Positions 8,221-15,463 of a DNA stretch of 64,000 bases are shown in pieces. Numbering within the stretch: the stretch's first letter is position 1; the number at the start of each line of letters is the position of its first letter. This stretch comes from Pelomonas sp. BJYL3 (GTDB lineage: Bacteria > Pseudomonadota > Gammaproteobacteria > Burkholderiales > Burkholderiaceae_C), in NCBI RefSeq assembly GCF_027257975.1, contig NZ_JANZKX010000006.1:333957-397956 (forward strand). The letters are read 5' to 3'. The translations under genes were made by a program, and so were the position numbers. A model generated the notes under the pieces. That model saw only the letters and a program-made list of their open reading frames with translations, was not told the DNA's origin and did no database searches.

Positions 8221-9276
8221 GTGAACACAGCGAGCCTTGGAACCGGGCAAGGGAGCACGGTCCACACACACGCCCTCACGCCGCGCGAAGCCGCGGCCGT
8301 CGAGGCCCTGGTCGATCGCCTGGCGGCGAGCTTCGGCAGCGTGGAGACGCCGGAGTTCGCGGACGCCTGCGCGCTGGCCGCCCAGGAGCTGCCACGCGCT
8401 CTGCGCGAGCTGGCGCACCGCTTCAAATACCTGCACCTGCCCTGCGGCGCGGTGCTGATCCGCGGCCTGCCGGTGGACGACGGGCGCATCGGCCCCTCGC
8501 CCTCGCACTGGGACGCCAGCTGGCGCAACCCGCCCAGCCTGCGCGAGGAGATCGCCCAGTGCCTGCTGACGGCGGCCCTGGGCGAGATCTTCGGCTGGCG
8601 CACGCAGGAGAACGGCCGCTTCCTGCGCCACATCGTGCCCATCGAGAAGGACCGCAAGGAGCAGCTGGGCGGCGGCAGCGAGGTGACCCTGGTCTGGCAC
8701 AACGAGGAGGCCTTCCACGACCACCGCTGCGACTTCCTGTCCATCGTCTGCTATCGCAACGAGGAGCAGGCGCAGACCATCCTGGCCTGTATCGACGACT
8801 TCGACATCCCTGACGACAAATGGGCCCTGCTCAGCGCCCCGCGCTATGTGGTGCTGCCCGACACCTCGCATCTGCCGGACCAGAACATCAGCGCGCACTG
8901 GCGGCTTGACGACGGCGCCTTCGAGCGCATCCGCCGCATGTACGCCGAGCCCCAGCCTGTGCCCGCGCTGAGTGGCTCACGCCAGCGGCCCTTCATCCAG
9001 GTCGACGAGGCCTATATGCGGGCCGTCGAGGGCGACACCGAGGCGCAGGCCGCCTTCGACTGGCTGATCCACCGCTTCAACGCCCATACCACCGCCATCG
9101 TGATGGAGCCCGGCGACATGCTGTGGATCGACAACAAGCGCGCCGTGCACGGGCGCTCGGTCTACCAGCCGAACTACGGCCCCCGCCATCGCTGGCTGCG
9201 GCGCGTCAACGTGACCCTCAACCTGCGCGCCTCCATGCCCTACCGCGAAAGCGCGGTCGCCCGCCACATCGTCTGA
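8221..9276 (+). CDS. VioC/clavaminate synthase-like Fe(II)/2-oxoglutarate hydroxylase
   Basis: A 351-residue TauD-superfamily oxygenase. Metal ligands are visible as H160-x-E162 (context VWHNEEAFH) and H310 (KRAVHGRS), with the 2-oxoglutarate-binding Arg at 324, 14 residues after H310 as in VioC. The HxE in place of HxD is a signature of the clavaminate synthase/VioC/AsnO branch, which hydroxylates amino acids at the beta carbon with retention. The GTG start at 8221 is preceded by GGGAG at good spacing; the frame is open far upstream but without coding signs. It is first in the operon directly downstream of the Fur box, followed after 10 bases by the SbnB-like gene. The substrate could be diaminopropionate, arginine or another amino acid; it cannot be read from sequence. 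Confidence 0.85.
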   Translation: MNTASLGTGQGSTVHTHALTPREAAAVEALVDRLAASFGSVETPEFADACALAAQELPRALRELAHRFKYLHLPCGAVLIRGLPVDDGRIGPSPSHWDASWRNPPSLREEIAQCLLTAALGEIFGWRTQENGRFLRHIVPIEKDRKEQLGGGSEVTLVWHNEEAFHDHRCDFLSIVCYRNEEQAQTILACIDDFDIPDDKWALLSAPRYVVLPDTSHLPDQNISAHWRLDDGAFERIRRMYAEPQPVPALSGSRQRPFIQVDEAYMRAVEGDTEAQAAFDWLIHRFNAHTTAIVMEPGDMLWIDNKRAVHGRSVYQPNYGPRHRWLRRVNVTLNLRASMPYRESAVARHIV

Positions 9277-9286
9277 AGGAAACCCC

Positions 9287-10285
9287 ATGAACACATCGAA
9301 TGCCGCCGCGGCAGGCCCGGCCCTGCGCGTGCTGTCCCGGCAGGATCTGTCGAGACTGTCCTACCGCCTGCAGGACGTGCTGGATGCGGTGGAAGGCGCT
9401 TACCGTGCCTTCGCCAGCGGTGCCAGCGCCAACCCGCCCAAGCTCAGCGTGAAGCCGCAGGATGGCCGCTCCATCGCCTACGCCATGCTGGGCCGTGACG
9501 GCGAGCGCGAGACCGTCGCGGTCAAGACCTCCTACAAGTTCGGCCACGAAGGCGCAAAGGCCGACGAGCGCTACTACACCACCCTGCTCCTGCACGACGA
9601 CCGGCAGGGCGCGCCCATCGCCCTGATGGACGGCAGCCTCGTGGGCAGCCTGCGCACGCCTGCCGCCACGGCCCTGATCGCCCGCGCCTGCGCCCGCAGC
9701 GACGCCAGGACGGCCCTGGTGGTCGGCTCCGGCGTGCAGGGGCAGACCGCCCTGCCCTTCCTGGTCGAGGCCCTGCCCCAGCTGCAGCGCCTGATCGTTC
9801 ACGGCCACCATGGCGCCGGCATCGACGCCGTGCTGACGCGCATGCAGGAGCATCACCCGGACCGCCAGGTCGAGGTCTCGCGGGACCTGCGTCGCTCGGC
9901 CGAAGCCGCCGACATCATCATCGGCGCCGCCGGCCCCTCCTCGCCGGAGTCGGTGCAGGCCGGCTGGCTGCGGCCCGGCTCGCTGGCCATTCTCGTGGGC
10001 TACGGCATCGACAAGAAGGCCCTGCATGACGCCGACTACCGCGTGGCGACCAGCGCCGAGCAGATGAAGGTGACGGGGCAAGACCTGGCCCTGGACGGCC
10101 GATTGCCCGCCTTGGACGCTGAACTGCCCTGCATACTCAGCGGCCTTCAAAAGGGAAGACGCAGCGGATCGGATCGCGTGTTCGCCTACAACAGCGGCAT
10201 GGTCCTCACCGACATCGCCCTGGGCCGCGTGCTGGCCGAGCAGGCGATCGCGCAGGGCCTGGGCCAGGAGGTGGCCCTGTGGTGA
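9287..10285 (+). CDS. SbnB-like N-(1-amino-1-carboxyethyl)glutamate dehydrogenase (ornithine cyclodeaminase family)
   Basis: A 332-residue member of the ornithine cyclodeaminase/mu-crystallin family. The dinucleotide-binding loop is VVGSGVQG (G147-x-G149-x-x-G152), preceded by the family signature SLRTPAATA (residues 121-129). In the staphyloferrin B and viomycin pathways such enzymes (SbnB, VioK) oxidise the SbnA product with NAD to release 2-oxoglutarate and L-2,3-diaminopropionate. Its pairing with the SbnA-like gene at 11678 supports that role over proline formation. GAAGGA precedes the ATG. Its last 7 bases overlap the next gene, and an AGGAGGTG inside its end serves as that gene's ribosome-binding site. 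Confidence 0.85.
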   Translation: MNTSNAAAAGPALRVLSRQDLSRLSYRLQDVLDAVEGAYRAFASGASANPPKLSVKPQDGRSIAYAMLGRDGERETVAVKTSYKFGHEGAKADERYYTTLLLHDDRQGAPIALMDGSLVGSLRTPAATALIARACARSDARTALVVGSGVQGQTALPFLVEALPQLQRLIVHGHHGAGIDAVLTRMQEHHPDRQVEVSRDLRRSAEAADIIIGAAGPSSPESVQAGWLRPGSLAILVGYGIDKKALHDADYRVATSAEQMKVTGQDLALDGRLPALDAELPCILSGLQKGRRSGSDRVFAYNSGMVLTDIALGRVLAEQAIAQGLGQEVALW

Positions 10286-11661
10286 TCCGGCCGAGCACCC
10301 CCAGCCTGCCGGCCCTCCGCCACGCCCTGGTGCAGCGGCTCACGACCGAGCAGGTGCCCCTGCTCAGGAGCCTGCTCGATGGCCTGGGATCACCCCTGCA
10401 CCTGATGCTGCCGCAGGTCTTCGAGGCCAATGCGCGCGCCTTCCAGCAGACCCTGCGCGAAGCCGGCGTGGACGGCCAGCTGCTGTTTGCCAAGAAGGCC
10501 AACAAGGCGCGCTGCCTGGTGGAGCGCTGCCCGGGCCTGGGTCTGGGCGTCGACGCGGCCAGCGTGCCGGAGCTGGTCGCGGCACTGGCGGCCGGCGTCC
10601 CCGGCGCGCACATCGGCATCTCCGGGCCAGCCAAGCACCCGGCGCTGCTGGCGCTGAGCCTGCACCACGACTGCCTCGTCGCGATGGACAGCCCCGAAGA
10701 ACTCCTGGACTACGCAGCCCTCGCAAAGAGCCTGCAGCGCCGGGCCCGCGTGCTGCTTCGCTGGCGGCCGCCATCGCAGCCGCGCAGCCGCTTCGGCATG
10801 GACGACACGGAGCTCGCCCAGGCCCTGGCACTGTGCGTCGAGCACCGGGCGCAGCTGCAGCTGCAGGGCTTCTCCTTCCATCTGTCGGGCTATGACGCCG
10901 CGGAACGGGCCCGCTGTGCGCAGCGGCTCATCGAGCGCTGCACCGAGGCCCGCGCCCTGGGGCTGCCCTGCGACACCCTGGACATCGGCGGCGGCTTCGC
11001 CCTGTGCTATGTCGAGGCGGCCGCCTGGCAGGACTTCATGGCCCGGCAGTCCCCGCAGGACTACCACGCCGGCAAGACCTTCGAGGGCTTCTATCCCTAT
11101 GCCAGCGCCAGCCCGGGCGCGCAGATGCTGGAGCGCATCCTGTCCCATGACGAGGACGGCCGCACGCTGGCCCGGCGCCTGCGCGAGGAAGGCTTGCGCC
11201 TGCTGCTGGAGCCGGGCCGCGCGCTGCTGGACCAGGCGGGCTTCACGCTGTTCCGTGTGCAGGGCGTGAAGGACCGGCCGGCCGAGGGCTACGGCCTCGT
11301 CACCGTCGAGGGCATGAGCTTCAGCCTGTCGGAGCAATGGTTCAACAGCGAGTTCCTGCCCGACCCGCTGCTGCTGGGCGGCAGCGCCTCCGGCCCCTAC
11401 CCAGCCGCCGTGGCCGGTGCCAGCTGCCTGGACAGCGACATGCTCAGCTGGCGCAAGCTGCCCCTGCCCAGCCGCCCAAAGACGGGCGACGCGCTGGTCT
11501 ACCTCAACACCGCCGGCTACCAGATGGACTCCAACGAGTCCCCCTTCCACGAGCTGCCGCTGCCGCGCAAGGTCTCGCTGGAAGTCGATGCGAACTCGGA
11601 GCTGCGATGGCGCCTGGATGAAGTCCCGCCCGTCGCGCCCCCGCTGCCACTTTCATTTTGA
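10279..11661 (+). CDS. SbnH-like fold-type III PLP decarboxylase
   Basis: A 460-residue alanine-racemase-fold decarboxylase (DAP/ornithine decarboxylase family). The PLP lysine lies in FAKKANK (K73 of K-A-N). Other marks are GVDAASVPEL, GISGPAK, LDIGGGFAL (phosphate-binding glycines) and LLLEPGRALLD in the second domain. SbnH, the nearest known functional analogue, decarboxylates a citryl-diaminopropionate intermediate of staphyloferrin B; here no citrate-condensing enzyme is present, so free diaminopropionate or its hydroxylated form are possible substrates. The GTG at 10279 (or the adjacent GTG at 10282) sits just after AGGAGGTG and overlaps the SbnB-like stop, so translation is coupled. 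The family is firm, the substrate is not. Confidence 0.82.
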   Translation: MVIRPSTPSLPALRHALVQRLTTEQVPLLRSLLDGLGSPLHLMLPQVFEANARAFQQTLREAGVDGQLLFAKKANKARCLVERCPGLGLGVDAASVPELVAALAAGVPGAHIGISGPAKHPALLALSLHHDCLVAMDSPEELLDYAALAKSLQRRARVLLRWRPPSQPRSRFGMDDTELAQALALCVEHRAQLQLQGFSFHLSGYDAAERARCAQRLIERCTEARALGLPCDTLDIGGGFALCYVEAAAWQDFMARQSPQDYHAGKTFEGFYPYASASPGAQMLERILSHDEDGRTLARRLREEGLRLLLEPGRALLDQAGFTLFRVQGVKDRPAEGYGLVTVEGMSFSLSEQWFNSEFLPDPLLLGGSASGPYPAAVAGASCLDSDMLSWRKLPLPSRPKTGDALVYLNTAGYQMDSNESPFHELPLPRKVSLEVDANSELRWRLDEVPPVAPPLPLSF

Positions 11662-11677
11662 TCAGGGAGATCACCTC

Positions 11678-12721
11678 ATGGAACGTCATCCGCTGCAGAT
11701 GCAGCCCCTCGTCGCGCAACGCGTCTCGGACCTCATCGGTGGCACGCCGCTGCTGGAGCTGCTCACCACCCGCTTCGGCACCCGCGTGCTGCTCAAGCTC
11801 GAACAGTTCAATCCCATGGGCACGGCCAAGATCCGCATGGCCCGCCAGATGCTGGACGAGGCCGAGGCCCAGGGCCGGCTGAAGCCCGGCGGCTGGGTCA
11901 TCGAGTCGACCTCGGGCAACACCGGCATGGGCCTGGCCCTGCTGGCCGCCGAGCGGGGCTACCGCTTCACCGCGGTGGTCGACCACCATGCCTGCAAGGA
12001 CAAGCTGCGCGCGATGCGGGCCTTCGGTGCCGAGCTGCTGTACGTCAACGAGGCACCCGGAGACGGCCTCGCCACCTCGGACCGCGAGGCCCTGGCCCAA
12101 CGCATTGCCGCCGAACAGGGCGCCTACTGGACCGAGCAGCACAACAACCCGGCCAATGCCAATGGCTACCGGGCCGTGGCCCGGGAGCTGATGGACACCC
12201 TGGGCCCTTGCATGACCCACCTGATGGGAGCCGTGGGCACGGGTGGCTCGCTGTTCGGCACCGCGCGCGAGTTGAAGCCCCTGCTGCCGTCGCTGCGGGT
12301 GATCGGTGTCGAGCCGGTGGGCTCCATCGCCTTCGGCGGCCCGGGCGCGCCCTATCACCAGTCGGGCACCGGCACGCCTGAGGGCGCGGAGATCGGCTTC
12401 CTGGTGGACTTCAGCCTGCTCGACGAGGGGCTCAAGGTCAGCGATGCCCAGGCCTTCAACACCGCCCGCTACCTCGCCCGCAGGCATGCCGTGCTGGTGG
12501 GCGGATCGGCGGGCGGCGTGCTGTACCAGGCCTTGCGGCGGGCGGAGGCGGCGCCACCGCACAGCACCATCGTGGTCCTGGTCTGCGATGGCGGCGAGAA
12601 GTACCTGGACACCGTGTTCGACGACGACTGGATGCGCGCCCACGAACTGCTCGACCCGAGCGTCGACGAGGAACTGGACGCGATGTTCGAGCAGCTGGCA
12701 CCAGGCCGGGTGAAGGCATGA
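11678..12721 (+). CDS. SbnA-like cysteine synthase-family enzyme (diaminopropionate pathway)
   Basis: A 347-residue fold-type II PLP enzyme. The PLP lysine is K51 in NPMGTAKIRMA, the substrate loop is STSGNTG (77-83), and the phosphate site is AVGTGGS. SbnA, VioB and ZmaU types condense O-phospho-L-serine (or O-acetylserine) with glutamate or ammonia toward L-2,3-diaminopropionate. A housekeeping cysteine synthase would normally read NPxxSxKDR; here KIR replaces KDR, which together with the SbnB partner supports the diaminopropionate role. ATG at 11678 has GGGAGA upstream; the frame is open further upstream inside the previous gene and that part is not coding. Its stop overlaps the MATE start (ATGA). 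Confidence 0.84.
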   Translation: MERHPLQMQPLVAQRVSDLIGGTPLLELLTTRFGTRVLLKLEQFNPMGTAKIRMARQMLDEAEAQGRLKPGGWVIESTSGNTGMGLALLAAERGYRFTAVVDHHACKDKLRAMRAFGAELLYVNEAPGDGLATSDREALAQRIAAEQGAYWTEQHNNPANANGYRAVARELMDTLGPCMTHLMGAVGTGGSLFGTARELKPLLPSLRVIGVEPVGSIAFGGPGAPYHQSGTGTPEGAEIGFLVDFSLLDEGLKVSDAQAFNTARYLARRHAVLVGGSAGGVLYQALRRAEAAPPHSTIVVLVCDGGEKYLDTVFDDDWMRAHELLDPSVDEELDAMFEQLAPGRVKA

Positions 12722-14106
12722 CGCGCATGGCCTGGCGCGCCGATGCCTCGCAGGTGCTCACGCTGGCGGCGCCCCTGGTGCTCACGCAACTCGCCCAGGT
12801 GGCCCAGGGCACCACCAGCATCGTGATGCTCGGGCAGCTGGACACGGTGGACCTGGCTGCCGGCGGGCTGGCCCTGTCCCTGTTCAATCTGCTGCGCACC
12901 ATGGGCGTGGGGCTGATCACGCCGACCGGCAATCTGGTGGCCGAGGCCAGCGTCGATGCGCAAGGCGGCGCGCCCCGCATCCGGGCGCTGCTGTGCGCGA
13001 GCCTGGCGCTGGCCACGGCGGCCGGGCTGCTGGCGGCGCTGCTCATGGTCCTCGGCGCCCCGCTGCTGCGGGGCCTGGGCCAGGACCCGCGGGTCGTCGA
13101 GCGCTGCGGGCAGTACCTCGCGGCGGCGGCCCCCGGCCTGCTGCCCCTGCTCTGGTTCCAGGTCTTGCGCCAGCTCACCGTGGGGCTGGGGCGGCCGGGG
13201 CCGATGCTGGCGGTGACGCTGGCCTCGGTCGGCCTGAACGCCGTGCTGGCCTACACGCTGATGAAGGGGGCCGGGGGCCTGCCCGCGCTGGGCCTCAGCG
13301 GCGTGGCTATCGCAGGCACGGTGGTCAATGCCCTCGCGCTGTGCGCCCTGCTGTGGGTGGCCCGGCGGGACCCGAGGGTCGCGCCACTGCTGAGCCTGAG
13401 GTACGAGACCTCCCCCTGGCCAGCCTGGCGCCGCCTGGCCAGGCTGGGCCTGCCGGTGGCCGCCAGCTATGGCAGCGAGGCGGCCTTTTTCTCGGTGCTG
13501 GGCCTGCTGGCCGGCGCCTTCGGGCCCACGGCGCTGGCGGCGCACACGGTGCTCAACCAGCTGGTCTATGTGGTCTTCATGGTGGCCGTCGGACTGTCGC
13601 AGGCCGTGTCCCTCTGCATCAGCCGGGCCTGGGCCCATGGCGACGGCCCGCGCGCGCGCCGCCTGGGCCTGACGGCGCTGGGCCTGGGATGGATCGCGAT
13701 GGCCGGCGTGGGCCTGCTGTACCTGGCGGCGCCGCTGGAGGTGCTCGGGCTGCTGCTGCGGCCGGGCAGCTCGGGCGAGGTCGCGGCGCAGGCCGCTGCC
13801 TTGCTGGGCATCGTGGCCGTGCTGCAATGCTTCGACTGCAGCCAGAACCTGGCGATCGGCATGCTGCGAGGGGTCGGCGAAACGGCGAGTGCCTTCCTCC
13901 GCACGCTGCTCGGCTATTGGGGGGTGGGCCTGCCGCTGGCCTGGTGGCTGGGCTGGGTCCTGCAGCTCGGGCTGAGCGGCCTGTGGCTTGGTCTCGCCAG
14001 CGGGCTGGCCACGACGGCCGGACTGCTGCTGCTTCGCTTCGTCCAGGTCACCGCGGCGGCGCGGCATCGCTCGCCGACGGCCATGGTGCAAGGGGGACCG
14101 GCATGA
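12718..14106 (+). CDS. MATE-family exporter
   Basis: A 462-residue polytopic membrane protein with about 12 helices in two homologous halves, typical of MATE/DinF multidrug exporters. The first helix region reads LVLTQLAQVAQGTTSIVMLG and the seventh GLPVAASYGSEAAFFSVLG. MATE proteins export small organic molecules using Na+ or H+ gradients. It overlaps the SbnA-like gene by ATGA and the SbnI-like gene by ATGA, so it is an integral part of this operon and most likely secretes its product; several siderophore clusters use MATE or MFS exporters in this way. Product export is inference. Confidence 0.88.
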   Translation: MTRMAWRADASQVLTLAAPLVLTQLAQVAQGTTSIVMLGQLDTVDLAAGGLALSLFNLLRTMGVGLITPTGNLVAEASVDAQGGAPRIRALLCASLALATAAGLLAALLMVLGAPLLRGLGQDPRVVERCGQYLAAAAPGLLPLLWFQVLRQLTVGLGRPGPMLAVTLASVGLNAVLAYTLMKGAGGLPALGLSGVAIAGTVVNALALCALLWVARRDPRVAPLLSLRYETSPWPAWRRLARLGLPVAASYGSEAAFFSVLGLLAGAFGPTALAAHTVLNQLVYVVFMVAVGLSQAVSLCISRAWAHGDGPRARRLGLTALGLGWIAMAGVGLLYLAAPLEVLGLLLRPGSSGEVAAQAAALLGIVAVLQCFDCSQNLAIGMLRGVGETASAFLRTLLGYWGVGLPLAWWLGWVLQLGLSGLWLGLASGLATTAGLLLLRFVQVTAAARHRSPTAMVQGGPA

Positions 14107-14597
14107 GGGCTGCTGACACCCGGGGGCTGCGCCTGGACTGCAGCCCGCCGGCATCGCCCGGCGTGGGGGCGCCCGGCTACACCGTCGCCCTGGAGGCCAT
14201 CGACTTCTTCCGGGCTACGGAGGCGGTGGACCCTCAGCGCGTGCGGGAGCTGACCGACAGCATCGTCGCCAGCGGCCACTGGCTGGTGCCCATCCCGGTC
14301 GAGCACCGCACCGGACTGGTGATGGACGGCAACCACCGTCTGCGCGCGGCGCGGCTGCTGGGGCTGCGGCGCCTGCCCTGCATCCCGCTGGACTACGGCG
14401 ATGCGCGCGTGGACGTGCGCTGCTGGCGCTCCGCCGAGCCCTTCGACATCGACCGCATCCTGCAGCTCGCGGCGCGGCAGGCGGTGCTGCCCTACAAGAC
14501 GACCCGCCACCGCTTCGATCCCCCCCTCCCCGGCTCGCGCATTCCCCTGGCGCTGTTGGCGCAGGAGCTGCATGCGGCGCAGGCATGGCCCGCGTGA
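14103..14597 (+). CDS. SbnI-like ParB/sulfiredoxin-fold free serine kinase
   Basis: A 164-residue protein with the ParB N-terminal/sulfiredoxin fold. It shows ALEAIDFF (E31), GLVMDGNHRLRAARLLG (D75-G-N-H78-R79) and a YKTTRH motif at 131-136. The DGxHR and KTTRH motifs are those of SbnI and SerK free-serine kinases, which make O-phospho-L-serine for the SbnA reaction. It is shorter than SbnI (about 250 residues), lacking most of the C-terminal extension linked to haem sensing, so it may be a stand-alone kinase. The ATG overlaps the MATE stop (ATGA), making it the last gene of the operon. DNA binding cannot be excluded, but no helix-turn-helix extension is present. Confidence 0.78.
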   Translation: MRAADTRGLRLDCSPPASPGVGAPGYTVALEAIDFFRATEAVDPQRVRELTDSIVASGHWLVPIPVEHRTGLVMDGNHRLRAARLLGLRRLPCIPLDYGDARVDVRCWRSAEPFDIDRILQLAARQAVLPYKTTRHRFDPPLPGSRIPLALLAQELHAAQAWPA

Positions 14598-15147
14598 CGC
14601 GGCGATGCAGGCCCGGCCCGCTGGGAGCGGCCCCAAGGCTGACCTGGGCCGGGGCTGGCGGAACTTGGCGGCGGTGCGCGCGATCAGGCAGCTTCCAGGC
14701 AGCTTCCGGGCAGCTCCCAGGCAGCGAGCGGGCTGGGGGAAAACAAATAAGCGGCGCACCGGCACAAAGTGGAGTAAAACGGTCCTCAGGCCTGATTGGC
14801 GAATTGCCTGCCCGCAGTCCAAGGACCTGCACTCGACGGCCTGCCCTCGGCATCCAGCCGCACGGCTCGGCCAGGCCGCATTCCCGGCCGCCAGCCGCGG
14901 GCGAGCACCCCCAGCGGGAACGTCACTTGCCCCTGGCCCGAGTGGCCAGCCTGCACGATCCCAATGGATCCTCCCCAAGTCTCCGGCGCCCTGCCATGCG
15001 CCAGCGCTTGGACATCGCGCCACCGAAAGGCGGCGTTCCCTCCACCCTTTTTTCTGCGGCCCCCGCGACCGAGGCGAGCCGGCCCATGGCCGGCTGGACG
15101 CCCCTCCGCCACGACCCAGGTCTGTCCACCCTTTGCAAGGAGCCATC
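14598..15147. other. Intergenic region
   Basis: 550 bases after the diaminopropionate operon. It contains the 11-base tandem repeat described separately, an A-rich patch near 14740-14780, and the ribosome-binding site AAGGAG (15137-15142) of the small gene that follows. I see no convincing gene, no tRNA and no clear intrinsic terminator. Confidence 0.4.
14686..14725. repeat. 11-base tandem repeat, about 3.6 copies
   Basis: AGGCAGCTTCC occurs twice in perfect tandem (14686-14696, 14697-14707), then a third copy with two changes (GGGCAGCTCCC, 14708-14718), then a partial AGGCAGC. The period of 11 bases is about one helical turn, so repeated protein contacts on one face of DNA are possible; it could also be replication slippage. 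Confidence 0.85.
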
Positions 15148-15372
15148 ATGCTCGTCCTATCCGGTACCCGATCTCGTCTGAGCCTGCTCAGGAGCGCCCT
15201 CGCCAGCAGCATGGCGTCCCTGGACCGGCGGCGCGCCGCTGACATCCCCAACGGCTACATCGACGACTATGTCGCGCTGAACTGGCTCCGATGGGATGGC
15301 GGCCACCTGCGCCTGACCACGGTCGGCAGCAACATCCTGCAGCAGCTCACGCTGCAGATGAAGGCGGAGTGA
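15148..15372 (+). CDS. Small conserved-looking hypothetical protein
   Basis: A 74-residue protein with a good ribosome-binding site (AAGGAG, 6 bases before ATG). The N-terminal half is Arg/Ser/Leu-rich and helical (RSRLSLLRSALASSMASL). The C-terminal half, IDDYVALNWLRWDGGHLRLTTVGSNILQQL, looks like a small winged-helix fragment with helix, beta-hairpin, helix. There is no signal peptide. It lies 91 bases upstream of nhaA on the same strand. I do not recognise the family and assign no function; reality as a gene rests on the ribosome-binding site and ordered composition. Confidence 0.6.
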   Translation: MLVLSGTRSRLSLLRSALASSMASLDRRRAADIPNGYIDDYVALNWLRWDGGHLRLTTVGSNILQQLTLQMKAE

Positions 15373-15463
15373 ATTCGGGCCTGTCGGCGGCCGCTCATGG
15401 TCCGCCTGGGTGCCGCCGGGCTGAGTTCCAGCGGCGGCGCGCCCTCGACCCGGCCGTGGTCCC

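Noticed and set aside
10279..12721. Ordinary lysine and cysteine biosynthesis (lysA/cysK)
   Set aside because: Operon coupling with SbnB-, SbnI-, MATE- and hydroxylase-like genes behind a Fur box, and KIR replacing KDR in the CysK-type motif, argue for a specialised pathway.
14686..14725. CRISPR array
   Set aside because: The repeat unit is 11 bases with no spacers; no cas genes nearby.
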